A stretch of 64,000 nucleotides of DNA, taken from assembly GCA_017591395.1 (NCBI GenBank), contig WEDG01005179.1, positions 124,001 to 188,000 of the forward strand. Direction: 5' to 3'. The translations under genes and the position numbers were made by a program. The stretch is from Schistocephalus solidus (lineage: Eukaryota; Platyhelminthes; Cestoda; Diphyllobothriidea; Diphyllobothriidae). This document shows, one piece after another, positions 36,800 to 48,132 of this stretch. Position 1 is the first letter of the stretch; every line of letters begins with the position of its first letter. The notes under the pieces were generated by a model. That model saw nothing but the letters and a program-made list of their open reading frames with translations, had not been told where the DNA came from and searched no databases.

Positions 36800-37950
36800 T
36801 CGGTAGTCGACAGTTTTGATTTTCCTTCAATGTTTGAAAATAATCTGAAACTATATATGCAATTAAGAAACTTCCATATTTATCCTGTATCTAGTAGATA
36901 CTGAATGATCTATTTTCTCTCATTTTGCTTTAAACACTTTCCAATTCCAACTGTTTAGAATTTTTCTTTTACAGAACCTATGATGTCAGAAGCACTTATT
37001 TCTAGAACCCAGAGCGTCTGGTAGTTTTTTTTTCTGAGCCAGCATACCTGCTCTGATGGCATAATGGGGTAGTCCAAGGTAAAAACTCTTGCGTATTTCT
37101 GTATTTATCTTCACTGAGATATCCACAAGGCGATAGATACCTATATGGGCATGAGGCAAATGGCGCATGAGGTTACTCAGGAAAATTATGCAACTTGTAA
37201 CCGCATGCTGCAGTCCTTTAGTAGATGGACAGGCTCTCTGGCTACAGCTCAACGAAATATTTTCATTCAATGTACTAAGAAAAAGAAACAACCCAAAACT
37301 CATCTTATTTTGAGTTCCGTGAGACAGTCTATCTTACGGTTATGTCGGCTGCCGCCAAGGGTGACGAGCATGTCCTCAGGTCACAGGACAATGAAATGAA
37401 AAAAGCAGCTAGTTTCTAGCTAGCTTAGTAAACTCAAGAACCTACCTTTGAAAATGGCCCTTAGGATGTCTTTTTCTGACCCTTTTTGTCGTCACTTAGT
37501 CACGTCCTGACTACACATCACAAGAATATCAAGTAATTACCGGAAACCGATAGAGAACGATTCGTCGACTGCTGCTACCAGATCGATAGGCTCTGCCACC
37601 AAGGCACCTTTGCTTTTCGAAGATGAGCGAGACGGCCTCTTCAAAGGAACCACCAGCTCAAGTTATATTTTGGCGCAACAGTTTTTCCCCGCTATGGATC
37701 GTTGGCTTTCTTACCTGGTAGTCAGAAATCGAATAAAAATGCGCTTGGTTGTCATAAAATGTAATGCCATTGCAGCAACAATTCGAATCAGCATTTTCCA
37801 GACTCCTTGGACTGGAAAATTTTGAATTGAGCGCAGCAGATGTCTTCCAAAAGACAAAAGAATCCCTCCATAAGACAATCACACTGCTCCCTTCCTCATA
37901 TTAAAAGACTAGTACCATTTTCCTATGTTAAAATACTTTTGCATTAAAAT
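36800..37950. other. Unassigned region
   Basis: Short open frames only, none recognised. An A-rich stretch near 37280-37300 produces lysine-rich frames. Confidence 0.3.
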
Positions 37951-37959
37951 ATTTTTTTC

Positions 37960-38175
37960 GTTGATAAACACTCACCGATCGCTACCGGAATTCACTCTTC
38001 CCGTTCTGGCTTGGGGCTCACCCTCGAGCCTTGCCAGCAGCTGCAGAGCAGCTAGTAGTAGCAAAGGCAGATGAACCATGCTGACAAAGAAAAGGGAGAC
38101 TGGAGTGACCATTTCTGGTTCAGTAGCCATCATCAGACAGTCGTACCGATGCCCAATGTGGTGCCCCATCGGTCT
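37960..38175 (-). repeat. SINE family 1 fragment
   Basis: A reverse-strand SINE begins with CACTCACCGATCGCTACCGG, then GGGGCTCACCCTCGAGCC, AAAGGGAGACTGGAGTGACC and ATTTCTGGTTCAGTAG. It ends before the tRNA-like head. Confidence 0.55.
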
Positions 38176-38214
38176 GGTCCTAGAGCAAGTTTTTATTTTT
38201 AACAGGGTAAGAAT

Positions 38215-38460
38215 GAATTTGCTTACACAAGACATGCGAACAGGAACTGGCCGGAATACAAGCTGCTTTGCGCCAACTTCCAGGGAAATTGGGGTTAAGT
38301 TTACGGTTAGGGTTAAGATTAGTGTTAACCTAAGTTAGGGTTAAGTTTAGGTTAAATTTTAGGGTTAAGGGTAGACTTGTAGTAAAAGTTAACCCTACAG
38401 TTTAGGTTTATGTTATGGTTACTTTTAAGATGCAGGCACGGAAAAATTTAATTCTTCCTG
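38215..38460 (-). mobile_element. Partial telomere-like TIR element (inverted copy)
   Basis: A tract of GGGTTAAG, GGTTAGGG and TTAGGTT variants at about 38285-38420 is followed by sequence whose reverse complement (CCAGGAAG, then TCCGTGCCTGCATCTTAA) aligns with copy A near 930-965. Only one end of the inverted repeat is recognisable. Confidence 0.45.
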
Positions 38461-38849
38461 GAATTATGCGCAAAGCCATCTTTATAACTTGAGTTGGGCG
38501 TTCCTATTCCCACACCCTATTTAGGGAGCCATATAAGTAACCCTTACCCACGAGCGTTCAATGAGTGGCTTCAGAAACCCTCTGTTGTCTTTTCGTATCC
38601 CGCTTTGGTGACTTGCATCACCGGGCAGAAAACAAGACATTTAAGGACTCTGAAAACGGTGCTGAAGAAATTTTATTGTTGCAGCACAGAAAATATCTGG
38701 GAAAAAATGAAAACACGGCAGTATCTTACATACTGATGTTTAACTTGTTCAAATAAGGGGCGATGTAAAGAACAGTAACATGACTATAATTGTACTGCTC
38801 GCCGTCGGCGGCTAGTTTTAAATAATTTCCTATATCAGTCGGCAGTTAC

Positions 38850-39172
38850 TCAGAGACTAGCACGCGACCCGTAGTAAGTCTTCATAGTGGCCATAAACGG
38901 GTTTATCATCCCTTGGGGTGGCTGGAAGTCCACCAGCTCGCCAGATGATATTGGAGTGGCACGCGATCGATTTGCTGCATTCTCTTTAAGGGAAAATTTC
39001 TCCAAAACAGACGGTGGTAGAGGATGATGAGGTGGGGGGAGGAGGAGGAGGAGGAGGATGGCGGAATGGAGAAGTCCATCGGTGCGTCAGTCATTGTTGA
39101 GCTTGCCTCTGAAACCATGATGGAATATTTCTTCATTTGTTCCGATAATGCGATCGGTGAAAGTTGAGCATC
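38850..39172 (-). CDS. Candidate 3' exon of the homeobox gene
   Basis: Acceptor CTACCCTTTAAAG ends at 39173. The following frame reads DAQLSPIALSEQMKKYSIMV and SEASSTMTDAPMDFSIPP, then polySer from a GGA/TCC microsatellite. In the same frame it ends at 38906. A +1 frame after the microsatellite is longer and less repetitive (PPSVLEKFSLKENAANRS, then DFQPPQGMINPFMATMKTYY), ending at the stop 38852-38850. A one-base length change in the C run next to the microsatellite would join the two. Phase 0 at the acceptor would splice correctly from the homeodomain exon ending at 40399. Assignment to this gene is inference. Confidence 0.35.
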
Positions 39173-39479
39173 CTTTAAAGGGTAGAGATAAGGCCCCTTG
39201 TTATTCACGATTTTTTAATGGTTTTTGTAAGTGTAAACCAACTGGTGATTCAGTGGTATTTTGAAAACGCAGCGCTAAACGGGCATCGAACTATGACATT
39301 TCAAAGGCCATAATGTGGTGGGGAAGTTGTCCAAAGTTTAAGTACTGTGGTGGATGGAAAACCACATGCGTCACGAGGTTAATAATTTATATTTCAGAAA
39401 TTATTTAAGCTTTATCGTTCGTTCAATCGTATAATTGAGCCGGATATAAAAAGCCATGTCTTAGTTGACAGATAGTCCA

Positions 39480-39700
39480 CGACAGACTGCTAAACGCTTA
39501 TGAGAGCAATATTGCTGGAAACTTTCTGCATAAAAATTATCATACAAAGAATGGAAAGGGTACCGACAAGGAAAAGGACGTCTGGGATTGTCAGTTTTGG
39601 CCTAGTAGACATCTTCAGCCAACCATATCCAACCATATCTGACCTATCGGGTATTTTAACCGAGGTTATTTGGTAATTTAGCCTTAAGTTGTCCAACGCA
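39480..39700 (-). repeat. SINE family 1 fragment
   Basis: Reverse-strand SINE body: GGTACCGACAAGGAAAAGGA, TTGGCCTAGTAGACATCTTC and AGCCAACCATATCCAACC, matching the array units with many changes. Confidence 0.45.
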
Positions 39701-40098
39701 GTACCACTTAGTCTGCCTCTGAGGACGCTGGACTGCCTTTAAAGGTGGAAAGAGACAAACACATACCTACCCTGGTAGAGGAACGCTTTCCTCTGTAGTT
39801 AGGGGATTATTGTTAAAGTTTCGATGCGGTTTCCTGATTCGCTGAGTACTCATTGTCGATTTGGCCCTTTCCGGATTGTGCAATCAGCTCTTATCGTCGA
39901 TTAGCAGACAGTACATAAGTGCCTGTCGCCTTTCAGGGTTAAAATTGTGCTCTAGACAAATACTACTTGCCAACCAATGGAAATAAATCGAAAGTTGCGC
40001 ACTTCGATTTACCCGTTTGCGCATTTGCCTTTAGGAATTTAACTTGTTATACTGCGAAAGTTCTGTGCCCGTATGAACTTCTTGTTCATTTTCCTCCA

Positions 40099-43000
40099 TT
40101 ATCGATTCATGCTTGTATGCAACACTGCTCTTGAAAACCAATAACATACCCCTGAGAATAAAAATCCCTGAGTAATCGGAGTCCAGGGAAGGAGAGTCAT
40201 GTTGGGATTGCATGTGGATGGTCCCTGGTTGCTTTTGAACTCCATCAGTACATGCTGGTTGTCTGAGATCGCCCGCTCATTGAAAACCTCGGAGGTAATG
40301 GTTGCAGCAGCCTCTTTCTCAGTATTTGAGTTTGACGGTGAGGGGAGGACGGGAGTGGCCGCAGAGTCTTCTCCGCCAAAGGTATACATGAAGATTACCT
40401 GCTTGCGCCATCTAGCTCGCCGATTGCTAAACCAGACCTGCAACCAAAATTACAGACTGTAACCCCCTCTGGAAACTATAACGTAAACTTTGTAGTTGTT
40501 AGTCAGCAAAGGAAGAGGCAGATGAATATTGCTGGCAAAGAAAAGGGAGACTGGAATGACCAGTTCTGGTTTATTAGCCGTCCGCAGGTGGTGCACCCCC
40601 CGAGGATCGAACCCGTGACCCCGTTGATCCAAAGTCCAACGCTCTAACCATTGAGCCTCTGCCGCTTCAACTACTAGCCGCTGTGCGGCTGCTGGCGGGG
40701 CTCGAGAGTCAGCCTCAATGCAGAGCGGAACGAGGGAGTTCTGTTAGCGATTGGTGAGCATGCATCAACGAATGCAAGTAAATATTCCCCATCTTAACCC
40801 GCAAAACAACGAGCCCGAGTCTCAATGATTAGAGTGTTTGACTTCTGATCAACGGGACCGCGGATTTGATCCTTGCCTGGTGCACCACCTGGAGTTGGGT
40901 ATGACTGGCTGACAATGGCTAATAAGCCAGAAATGGCAATTCCAGTCTCCTGTGTCTTTGCCGGCGTTGCTAATCTGCCTCTACTACTACTAACCGCTGT
41001 GTGGCTGCCCGCGGGGCTCGAAAGTGAGCATCAAGGCAAAACGGACCGATTGAGTTCTGTTAGCTGTCGGTTAACGTTCATCAATGAATGCAAAGGGCAG
41101 AAAGTCAGTGTTGTTATAGATTTGAAGGCCATCGAGGCTACTGGGTTTTTCACAACTGGTCAAAGGAGTTATTCAAATCTTCCAAAAAATATATGAATTA
41201 AATGAGCTTTGTAGTCATGTGGTGGGTCGTAGATCGATTGCTTAACAAATCCTGCTAGAGCAGTGGACTTACTGTATCTAAATTTTATAATTTGCAGTAC
41301 ACTGGACGGTCATTTGACCAAGCTTGATTAAACTCATGCCTCCCGGTAGGGCCTCGTAGTTCAAGGGGTTAGAGCGTGGATTTGTACTCTAGCCTTGCCC
41401 TTGGTGTCGTGGTTTCGAATCCACTCGAGACCACTGAGTTCTTCGCAGTTCACTCAAATTAATTATTAAAAGCCACGACAACTCTTATTGAACGAGGAAA
41501 TGTCCACGAGACCTTGGTTTGCTTGTCAATCTAGAGAGGAGAGTGTAATAGATTTGTTATCTCCCACAATGTTACACTTGCATTTAGGGTTTCCAAACTA
41601 CATGTTGTACACATTCCGTCCATGGAAAATCACACCTTTCTCTACGCTACGAACTAATCGTCGCATATTGCTCATTAAATTTTACACTTGATGTGGAACG
41701 CTTCGCATACTTCATAAGCAGTTTTACTAACTGAACAGATGTTATGCTTTATGCATGAACATTGAAAAGTCAAAAAATCACATAGTTAGACAATTTTAAA
41801 ACCACATGCTACTTTTTCTTCGGGTGTAAAATTTTAGCATGTAAGTTGCTGCAAACTGAATAAACTAAAGCATTTTTTGTATTTTTCTGTGACATATATC
41901 TGAAAAATCAATGAGAACAATTCATATTACTTAAGTAGTCATTTTTGTAGAGTGTAGGTTTTTGAAGTAAGCTGGAAAGAAGCCCATATCAAAGCCGACA
42001 TCTTGATGTGGTTTAAAAAATCTTCGGATTTGGCTGCACGATAATTAATATAACAAATCCTACTTAGGTAATCTTTTCAAATTTGAAACGCTTCCAAAGT
42101 TCGGTTGGCCTTTCCTGAGATAGCTAATCTACTGTGCATGCTTGATGAGTTCAATCATAATTCTGGGGTACCAATTGTGATGCTGAATTAGGTGTCAGTA
42201 AAAAAACAGTCTAAGGATAGCAAAAACTAGTACATCAGTTGATCAACTACTCGCCAAACTTGCGCTATCTCACGGCAAGGCTGAAAGGTGCAAATATTAT
42301 GGCAAGACAAGCCGGAAACCTTGGCAATTTTTTAAAAACTTATTCAACTAGCTTATTGATCTCGGGCCCGCACACCCAGCCCTCAGCAGTTCCCTACAGA
42401 CTCGATTTGTCAAATATCTTACTAACCGTAAGTTGTGCTGTTTTTTCTCGCTTCGCTGATGATTCAGGAGATGGCATTCTAGAAAAAAAGCATGCTTCCG
42501 GTGCGCACTCCATACCTTTATTCCCTGCTCCGAGAGTTGCCTCAATTCCCCTAAACTCTAACAATAACTACGCATAAAATTAAAGTATAAAAATGCTCGC
42601 AATTCCTGTACTCCCTATTCAAGTCATAAAAATAAAGTATGTTACCTACCTACCTCGACTCTTCTCAATGTAAAGACCTGCGTCAAACGTTAATGGTTAC
42701 ATGCTAATTAGTAGTCTAAACCATTTAGTTCACGTTTCGTTGAATAGTTCTCATTTTATTGGTTTCAACCTGTGTTGACCTTCCTCTCTTCTTCTTTGGT
42801 TGCAATCCTTTACGTTCAAATTTTTGGGTCCCACCTAGCTGGTATAGTCCCTATTAAATATGAATGTGATTGTATATTTACTTAAAAACTGTCAGTAACA
42901 TGCTCAACATAATTTTATTCAGCCCAGTTTGAGCATGATCCATTAATTATATGAGACTAGAATATCCCACGATACTGACAGTATCTACCAGGTAAACATC

Positions 43001-46000
43001 TGGTTTTCAAACCACTGTACAAAAAATTGTACGTCACATATCCAGTGCATTGCATAGGGATCTCACCTGAATTTTCGTTTCCGATAGGCCAGTAATCTCA
43101 GCGAGTTTTTCCCTAACTAACAGCTCAGGGTAGTGCGTCCTTTGAAACGCCGCTTCAAGGAGAGACACCTGTGAGGATCAGATAAGAATTTCAATTAATT
43201 TATGACCACGGGTTGTATCCATTCGGATGTGACGCGGCGAACTGGGTTAATGCTAATTGCTACAGTGGTTTTTTATAAAGGTAAAACACACTTCAATGAG
43301 ACGCAGAATGGAACCTGGCTATCTGCATAACAAAAAATAACTAGTTTGCATTTATAAAATAGACTAGATTCACTCTCTCCAGAGGTCTCCATGCTGGCTC
43401 ACCGCTTTCGAAATCGGGTATGCATTAGAGTGGTCGGTTGAGGAAACCACTCCAGAAGCACATCGGTAGGAGATCTCTCCTCGAAACTCAAATACTCCTG
43501 GAACTTCCACTGGGTGAATCCAAGGTCAATAAATCAGATTCGGTTTGCAGATACGGGGATGTGGTTAAGAAAAATCTGAATTTCTCCTCGGATACATGCA
43601 TGGTCATTAGAAAACAGTGGAAACAGTCTATACTTTCGAAAACTGGCATCTATATTTGTCAGGACACTGTGTAGGAAGTGTCATGGAGTCGCAGGCACCC
43701 AGCAGGTCATAAATTCGAACTCGTCAGTAGCTTCCGTAGTCAGTCAGTTCGTTAATCTGACCGATGGAAACTGAGACTCCATACGGTGTCGGGGGGAAGG
43801 CTCCTGTGCACAGTGCTTGCGGATGCTTTCGAGTAATGGCTGCCAGTTAATTGGGTATGGACGCCTTGTATGGCGACCCAAACAGAACACGGGATTAGGA
43901 ATCACCCACCGGCTTAAAATAAGTGGCATTACGTTAAATTTCATGGAGGGTAAGCATTTCCGTGTCTTAACGCTAACACTAACGCTAAAGTAAATGCGAA
44001 CTGGCACCTTAATCTTAACCCTAATCCTACCTTTAACCTAAACGCTACCCTTAGCACAGTCATGACCCTAACCAGAACTCTAACCTTAACCTGAAACCTA
44101 GCCTTAGCCCTAAACGAAACCGTAAACCCTCACCTTAAACCTTAGCGCAAAGCCACATTTATTGTGGACGGTTCCTTTTCCCGTGTCCCGTTTAGGTGTC
44201 CATACAAGGCATCCTATCGTTAATCGTTTCGGCTGGCAGTGGCAGCGAACGGCTTCCAGTTAAAGTGGGCATGGGTTCCATGAGTTGACAGTCCATTTTC
44301 AAAGGTTCCTCTTCTTTTCCCCTCCTCCCCTTGCCCCTTTTGTCGCCGGAACTGGTGATTTCAGACAGCTTGTCCGCTGTGCGGTGCGTGTGTGTGTGTA
44401 GATGGGGAGGGGGGGAGCGACTATTAGGTGTCAAAAGGCTGGCAAGAAAATTATATGATTCAGACCCCCACCTCACCAACTTGGTTTCCGCTCGCACCGC
44501 CCCCCCCCCCACGCTCTCACAGGTGTTTACCGTCTCAAAATTACCTTTACTATCAGGGAGCTAAAGGCAAGGTAGGGCAATGAAAGTTGATCTGCGGGTA
44601 GTCTAGGCTGCCTCGCAGGCGTGTTGGGATGTCTCGCTTACGGGCGAGGATTGGGGCGACTTCTAGCATTAATGGGCTTATTTATGAACCAGCCCCCCTG
44701 CTCCGGCAATTCCTCCCATCGTTCACCTCCACCACGCAGGATCGCAGTGTCCAACTCACAACTCACCCGAGGTTCCTTCCCGTTCAGTTTGGAATCCACA
44801 GGACGCAAAATTTCATACCGCAGTTACTCTGCTCGAAGTGGAAACACAGCATTAACAAAAGAAATAAACTTGTGATAGGGGGCACTCACCCGTCCCGTGC
44901 TGCCGTAGGGCTCACTGTCGAGCCCCACCAATAGCCGCTCAGCAGTTAGTATGATAAGGGGACTGGAACGGTCATTTCTGATGTATTAGCCGTCATCATT
45001 CAGCCATACCCAACGCCAATTTTTACAATCCCTGAGCCCTGACCACCGAGTCAAGGCCTCATCTTGTCGGTTGTGATCACGCATATTAACAATGGGAGAG
45101 AGGTACCCACTGGTTGCGTTACAGAACATACTAATTCCGATATGCCTAGCCCGTGGTTGTGGTGTCAGTCAAATACACTTTGACCCGACTAGTGAGCGCT
45201 GTACTGTGAACAGGTATCAGCTACTGCCACCTATTTGGATTCTATCGAGCAGTTTGATCTCTTCATCCACCTTTACCTATAGTTTCTAACTGATTTGCAA
45301 CGAATACTCTCATCACCATAAACCTCCAGGTTTATAATGCCATACTAAATCGAGCACGGTCCCCTTCTATCTTCTGAATGTTAATCTTCCCCAAAACTAC
45401 AGTATGTTGCCTATCTCATGAAAAGTCAACCAAGATCATGAAATGTATTTTCAATACAAAAAAATTACTTAAGTAGCGTTCAATTATTGATTGATCAGGC
45501 AGCCCAATCCCAAGATATTTCAGTCACGTTACAATGCTCGATTTTGAACGAGCTTCCTTCTGACTGTCTACAAAAAGCCTACCTTTTAAAATTGCAACCT
45601 AAGTAGTATGTATTTTCTCGTTGACTTTCGATGATCCTATAAATGTAAAGCTAGGTTATCGAAAATATGCACAAACGTTTTTTTTGTCCTCGTTTCGTAG
45701 CAAATTGCACTTCCTCAAAATATTATGCTTGAAAAAGTGCATATTTAGGTTTTAAATTTTTTAAAAATTCTTGAATAATGTCGGACCCTAGAGGCTATTA
45801 TAATTACAATGAACGTTTACGAAGTACATGCTGTATACATTCTATCTAAGGAATATCACACATTCCTCTACGTTATTAGGAATAGGTCACATAGTCCTCA
45901 GGAAATTTTGTAACGGAAGTCGGATCATGTTGAATACTTTATACAGAACATTAATAAATTTACGTTGACGATGTATTATGAACGAAAATTTCACAGTCTT

Positions 46001-47325
46001 AAAAATCTCATACTTAGAAAAACTTTGTTAAGACCGAAAGGAAGCTTTTTTCGAGCATAAATTAGTAGAAGGTATAAGTGGCTACGAACGACTACAGGAA
46101 AGAATCATTATTGCATGTCTTCTATAAAAATAGATTTAATTGATAAAAGCATAGAAATCAATTAGAAGAATGAAGGCTACAAAATTAAAAGAATTCAGCA
46201 AGAAGTGAGAAGCTTAGCCAATAGTCGATATCCTGACGTGTCTGAAATATCTTGAGGCTAGGTTTTAAGGAAATATAGCTGCCTATTGACATGTAAGAAA
46301 TTATTGGGTTCCTTTTTTGACAGTTCGATCATCGCAAGTGATGACATTCGTCATTTAATTCATGGGATAGGGGCAGCACCGGTGACTTGCGTTTGAATTC
46401 GTTATAGTGAGGCGGACTTTCGAAGCATCTGCTTCACGCTCTCCTCCCTCACCCAGAATGCTGCGATGGCAAGACAGAGTCAGGGTGGCCATAAGCGGGA
46501 TCGGACGCACTGACTCACAAAGCTAAGCAACTCGTCTACGCATGTCACACATGATCTGGTCTCCGTGGTATGTATCAGGTCTTCACGAGAAGGGGTGACT
46601 CAGATCCCATCTGAGTCGGAGTGCCGTAGGGACCACAGTCAGAAGGAACCATGAAGCCTAACTCTCAGTCCTCCAGCCAGCCTATCTGCACACACGGTAC
46701 TGACCGTTAGGACTGATGATTTTAGATACATACATTAAATCGGTTATTTTTCCAAAATGACAACTAAGAACTAAGATAGAGTTCATAGGGTCGAATAACG
46801 AATCAAAAACGGTTGTTTTATCGACTCTGTAATTTGCCGGTAAACCTTTGCATTCACCCGAGTCTCTTCCAGTTTCAATGGCTAGGGCATACACGCCTGA
46901 ACGAGATATTGTCAGATGAAAGTACCTGGGTCTCATTGAACGTCGTCCGACTGCGACGTCCCGATGTGCACTGGGTGGACTCCAGTCCGGTCTGCATAGA
47001 ACTGTCCACTTCACTGTCCATAAGCAGACTATTATCCATCGGTGGCGTTGTGAGAAGAAGCCCCCTTCTACCATCAATTGCATGACCGGCCCAGAAAGAG
47101 GCCTCAGTGCCGGCGTGCTTGTGACCATCGGTTTCTTCCATGGACTTCTCTCCCCGTAGGAGGGCCTGTTCGCAACACTGAGTGCTAGCCAATCCTGCTC
47201 GGAAAGGGCTCGAGAAGTCAGTCCGTTGCGCCTTATCCAGCTGAAGGGGATCTGCTCCGGTGGAGGTTAGATCTGCCATTTTGACGAAAGAAGACTGAGT
47301 GATCGCCGAATCGGGCCACTGGGGA
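40099..47325 (-). CDS. Paired-class homeodomain protein, Pax3/7-like Ser50
   Basis: This is a DNA-binding transcription factor assembled from three minus-strand exons, all joined in phase 0. Exon 1 runs from ATG 47279 to 46926 (118 codons, starting MADLTSTGADPLQLDK and ending GRRSRTTFNETQ). Exon 2 is 43168-43067 (34 codons, VSLLEAAFQRTHYPELL to LSETKIQ). Exon 3 starts at 40437 with VWFSNRRARWRKQ. Together they give homeodomain positions 1-59 with Arg5, Leu16, Phe20, Trp48, Phe49, Asn51 and Arg53. Ser50 is the Pax-type residue, and helix 3 is identical to what I know of Pax3/7. The 46/47 intron position is classic for homeobox genes. Introns are 3757 and 2629 bp and full of repeats. Exon 3 either ends at GTAATC (40398) or reads on to a stop at 40099 through a plausibly coding, Ser/Thr-rich segment. 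Upstream of the ATG is a strong acceptor (TTTACTTTCCCCAG) near 47326, so there is at least one earlier exon. No paired domain was found. Confidence 0.85.
40490..40790 (-). repeat. SINE family 1 copy
   Basis: Reverse-strand SINE with GGGAGACTGGAATGACC, TTTATTAGCCGTCC, an inverted box B (GATCGAACCC), the inverted head CGCTCTAACCATTGAGCC, and the 5' part GGGGCTCGAGAGTCAGCC. The tRNA-like portion lacks a paired acceptor stem, so it is not a functional tRNA. Confidence 0.6.
40800..41110 (+). repeat. SINE family 1 copy
   Basis: Plus-strand copy starting near GAGCCCGAGTCTCAATGATT at about 40810, with decayed box B (GGATTTGATCC) and body ATGACTGGCTGACAATGGCT then AATAAGCCAGAAATGGC. It ends with TGTCTTTGCCGGCGTTGC and a flanking tail. 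It lies inverted with respect to the copy at 40490-40790. Confidence 0.6.
41215..41470 (+). repeat. SINE family 2 copy (tRNA-derived)
   Basis: A non-tRNA leader (GGTGGGTCGTAGATCGATTG, then ATCCTGCTAGAGCAGTGGAC) precedes a tRNA-like head GGGCCTCGTAGTTCAAGGGG with box B GGTTTCGAATCC at about 41410. The same leader-head order is seen at 47785-48050. Confidence 0.6.
41480..42134. mobile_element. Foldback/TIR element related to the 50000-50984 copy (partial)
   Basis: The interior (GTTTCCAAACTACATGTTGT, then ACACATTCCGTC) aligns with the interiors at 45.8 and 50.4 kb. The right end reads TTTCCTGAGATAGCTAATCT then ACTG at 42131-42134, the inverse of the CAGTAGATT...CTATCTCA terminus. The left inverted end is missing or unrecognisable. 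Confidence 0.5.
43854..44218 (+). mobile_element. TIR element with telomere-like interior, copy C
   Basis: The left end GGTATGGACGCCTTGTATGG continues CGACCCAAACAGAACACGGG. The right end reads CCCGTGTCCCGTTTAGG then TGTCCATACAAGGCATCCTA. These are inverted repeats of about 35 bp. The interior at 43975-44140 is a run of CCTTAA, CCCTAA and CCTAAC variants preceded by the shared GTGTCTTAACGCTAACAC. It sits in the larger homeobox intron. Confidence 0.65.
44880..45090 (-). repeat. SINE family 1 copy
   Basis: Reverse-strand copy with GGGCTCACTGTCGAGCCCC, GGAACGGTCATTTCTGATG, TTAGCCGTCATCATTCAGCC and the 5'-flank sequence GTCGGTTGTGATCACGCATA. The tRNA-like head is degraded. Confidence 0.55.
45400..46310. 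mobile_element. Foldback/TIR element, second copy
   Basis: The left end is TA|CAGTATGTTGCCTATCTCATG, then AATTACTTAAGTAGCG and AGATATTTCAGTCACG. The interior (TACATGCTGTATACATTCTA, then CGATGTATTATGAACG) aligns with the full copy at 50000-50984. The right part (GATATCCTGACGTGTCTGAA then ATATCTTG at about 46228) is the inverse of the left, but the outer right terminus is diverged. Confidence 0.5.
46480..46690 (-). repeat. Dispersed repeat related to RTE-like LINE 3' region
   Basis: On the minus strand it reads GGAGGACTGAGAGTTAGGC, GTTCCTTCTGACTGTGG and CGGCACTCCGACTCAG, the same order as the LINE 3' units at 22.2-23.1 kb. The adjacent sequence with GTCTACGCATG also resembles the start of the window. 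Confidence 0.5.
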
Positions 47326-47559
47326 GCTGGGGAAAGTAAAAAGGGAGAAAAAATGCATCATTCGGAGGTAAATGCATGGATACAATGGCGTGGTACAATT
47401 CGAACTTGGTGTAAAATAATTTCACGTAAAAAATGTACGATACATGAAAATTTTGGTGACGGTTGGCCCTACGTCACTTATTCGGCTGAGGTTTTATTGT
47501 TAACAGATTATCGCACCTCTTCGATGTCCATATCCAGTTAGCCCACATAGCCACAATTA

Positions 47560-47740
47560 GTGTTTCCTGCCCACCAAAAAAACTGTTGCAACAATAACAA
47601 TAACTAGAAGGGAATTTCGGCCGATTTGAATAATTCCTTTGACCCACATGTGAAAAACTCGGCGGCCTTGATGGGGAAAGCTTTATTACAGCCAATGCTC
47701 TAGCCAACTGCGCTACGAGGCCCCACCGGGAGCCATGCAT
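47560..47740 (-). repeat. SINE family 2 copy lacking box B
   Basis: The inverse of GGGGCCTCGTAGCGCAGTTG, then GCTAGAGCATTGGCTG, is followed by the tail motif inverse of CACATGTGGGTCAAAGGAAT. The segment that should hold box B is deleted. It faces the copy at 47785-48050 in inverted orientation. Confidence 0.55.
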
Positions 47741-47784
47741 TATTCCAATCGGCCAAAATACTCTACTAATGAATTGTGCCTGGT

Positions 47785-48050
47785 AGTCATCTGGTGGATT
47801 CTAGATTGATTGCTTAGGAAATCCTGCTTGGGCAGTCAGCTTACTGTATCAGAATTGGTGGATTCCATACGTTGCAGTAGGCTCGGCGGGTAACTTGACC
47901 CAAGTGCGATCAAACGCACGGCTCCCGGTGGGGCCTCGTAGCTCAGTTGGCTAGAGCGTTGGCTGTACTAAAACCTTCCCTTTGCTAGCATGGGTTCGAA
48001 TCTTACCCAGGGTGCCGAGTTTTTGACAAGTGGGTCAAAGGAATAACAAT
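47785..48050 (+). repeat. SINE family 2 copy (tRNA-derived)
   Basis: The leader GGTGGATTCTAGATTGATTG is followed by the tRNA-like head GGGGCCTCGTAGCTCAGTTG GCTAGAGCGTTGG. Box B is GGTTCGAATCT, and the tail reads GAGTTTTTGACAAGTGGGTC then AAAGGAATAACAATAAAACC. The head resembles a tRNA 5' half, but acceptor pairing fails. Confidence 0.65.
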
Positions 48051-48132
48051 AAAACCTCAATCATCTAAATTTTTACAATATTTTTAACCAATGGAAACAA
48101 TTCGAACACTGATGCATTTTTTTCTAGGTAGG

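Noticed and set aside
38281..38430. True telomere or interstitial telomere from fusion
   Set aside because: The repeats are degenerate and of mixed register, and sit inside a dispersed element with shared flanks.
40597..40680. tRNA gene on the minus strand
   Set aside because: The anticodon and acceptor stems are broken, and the sequence continues into the SINE body.
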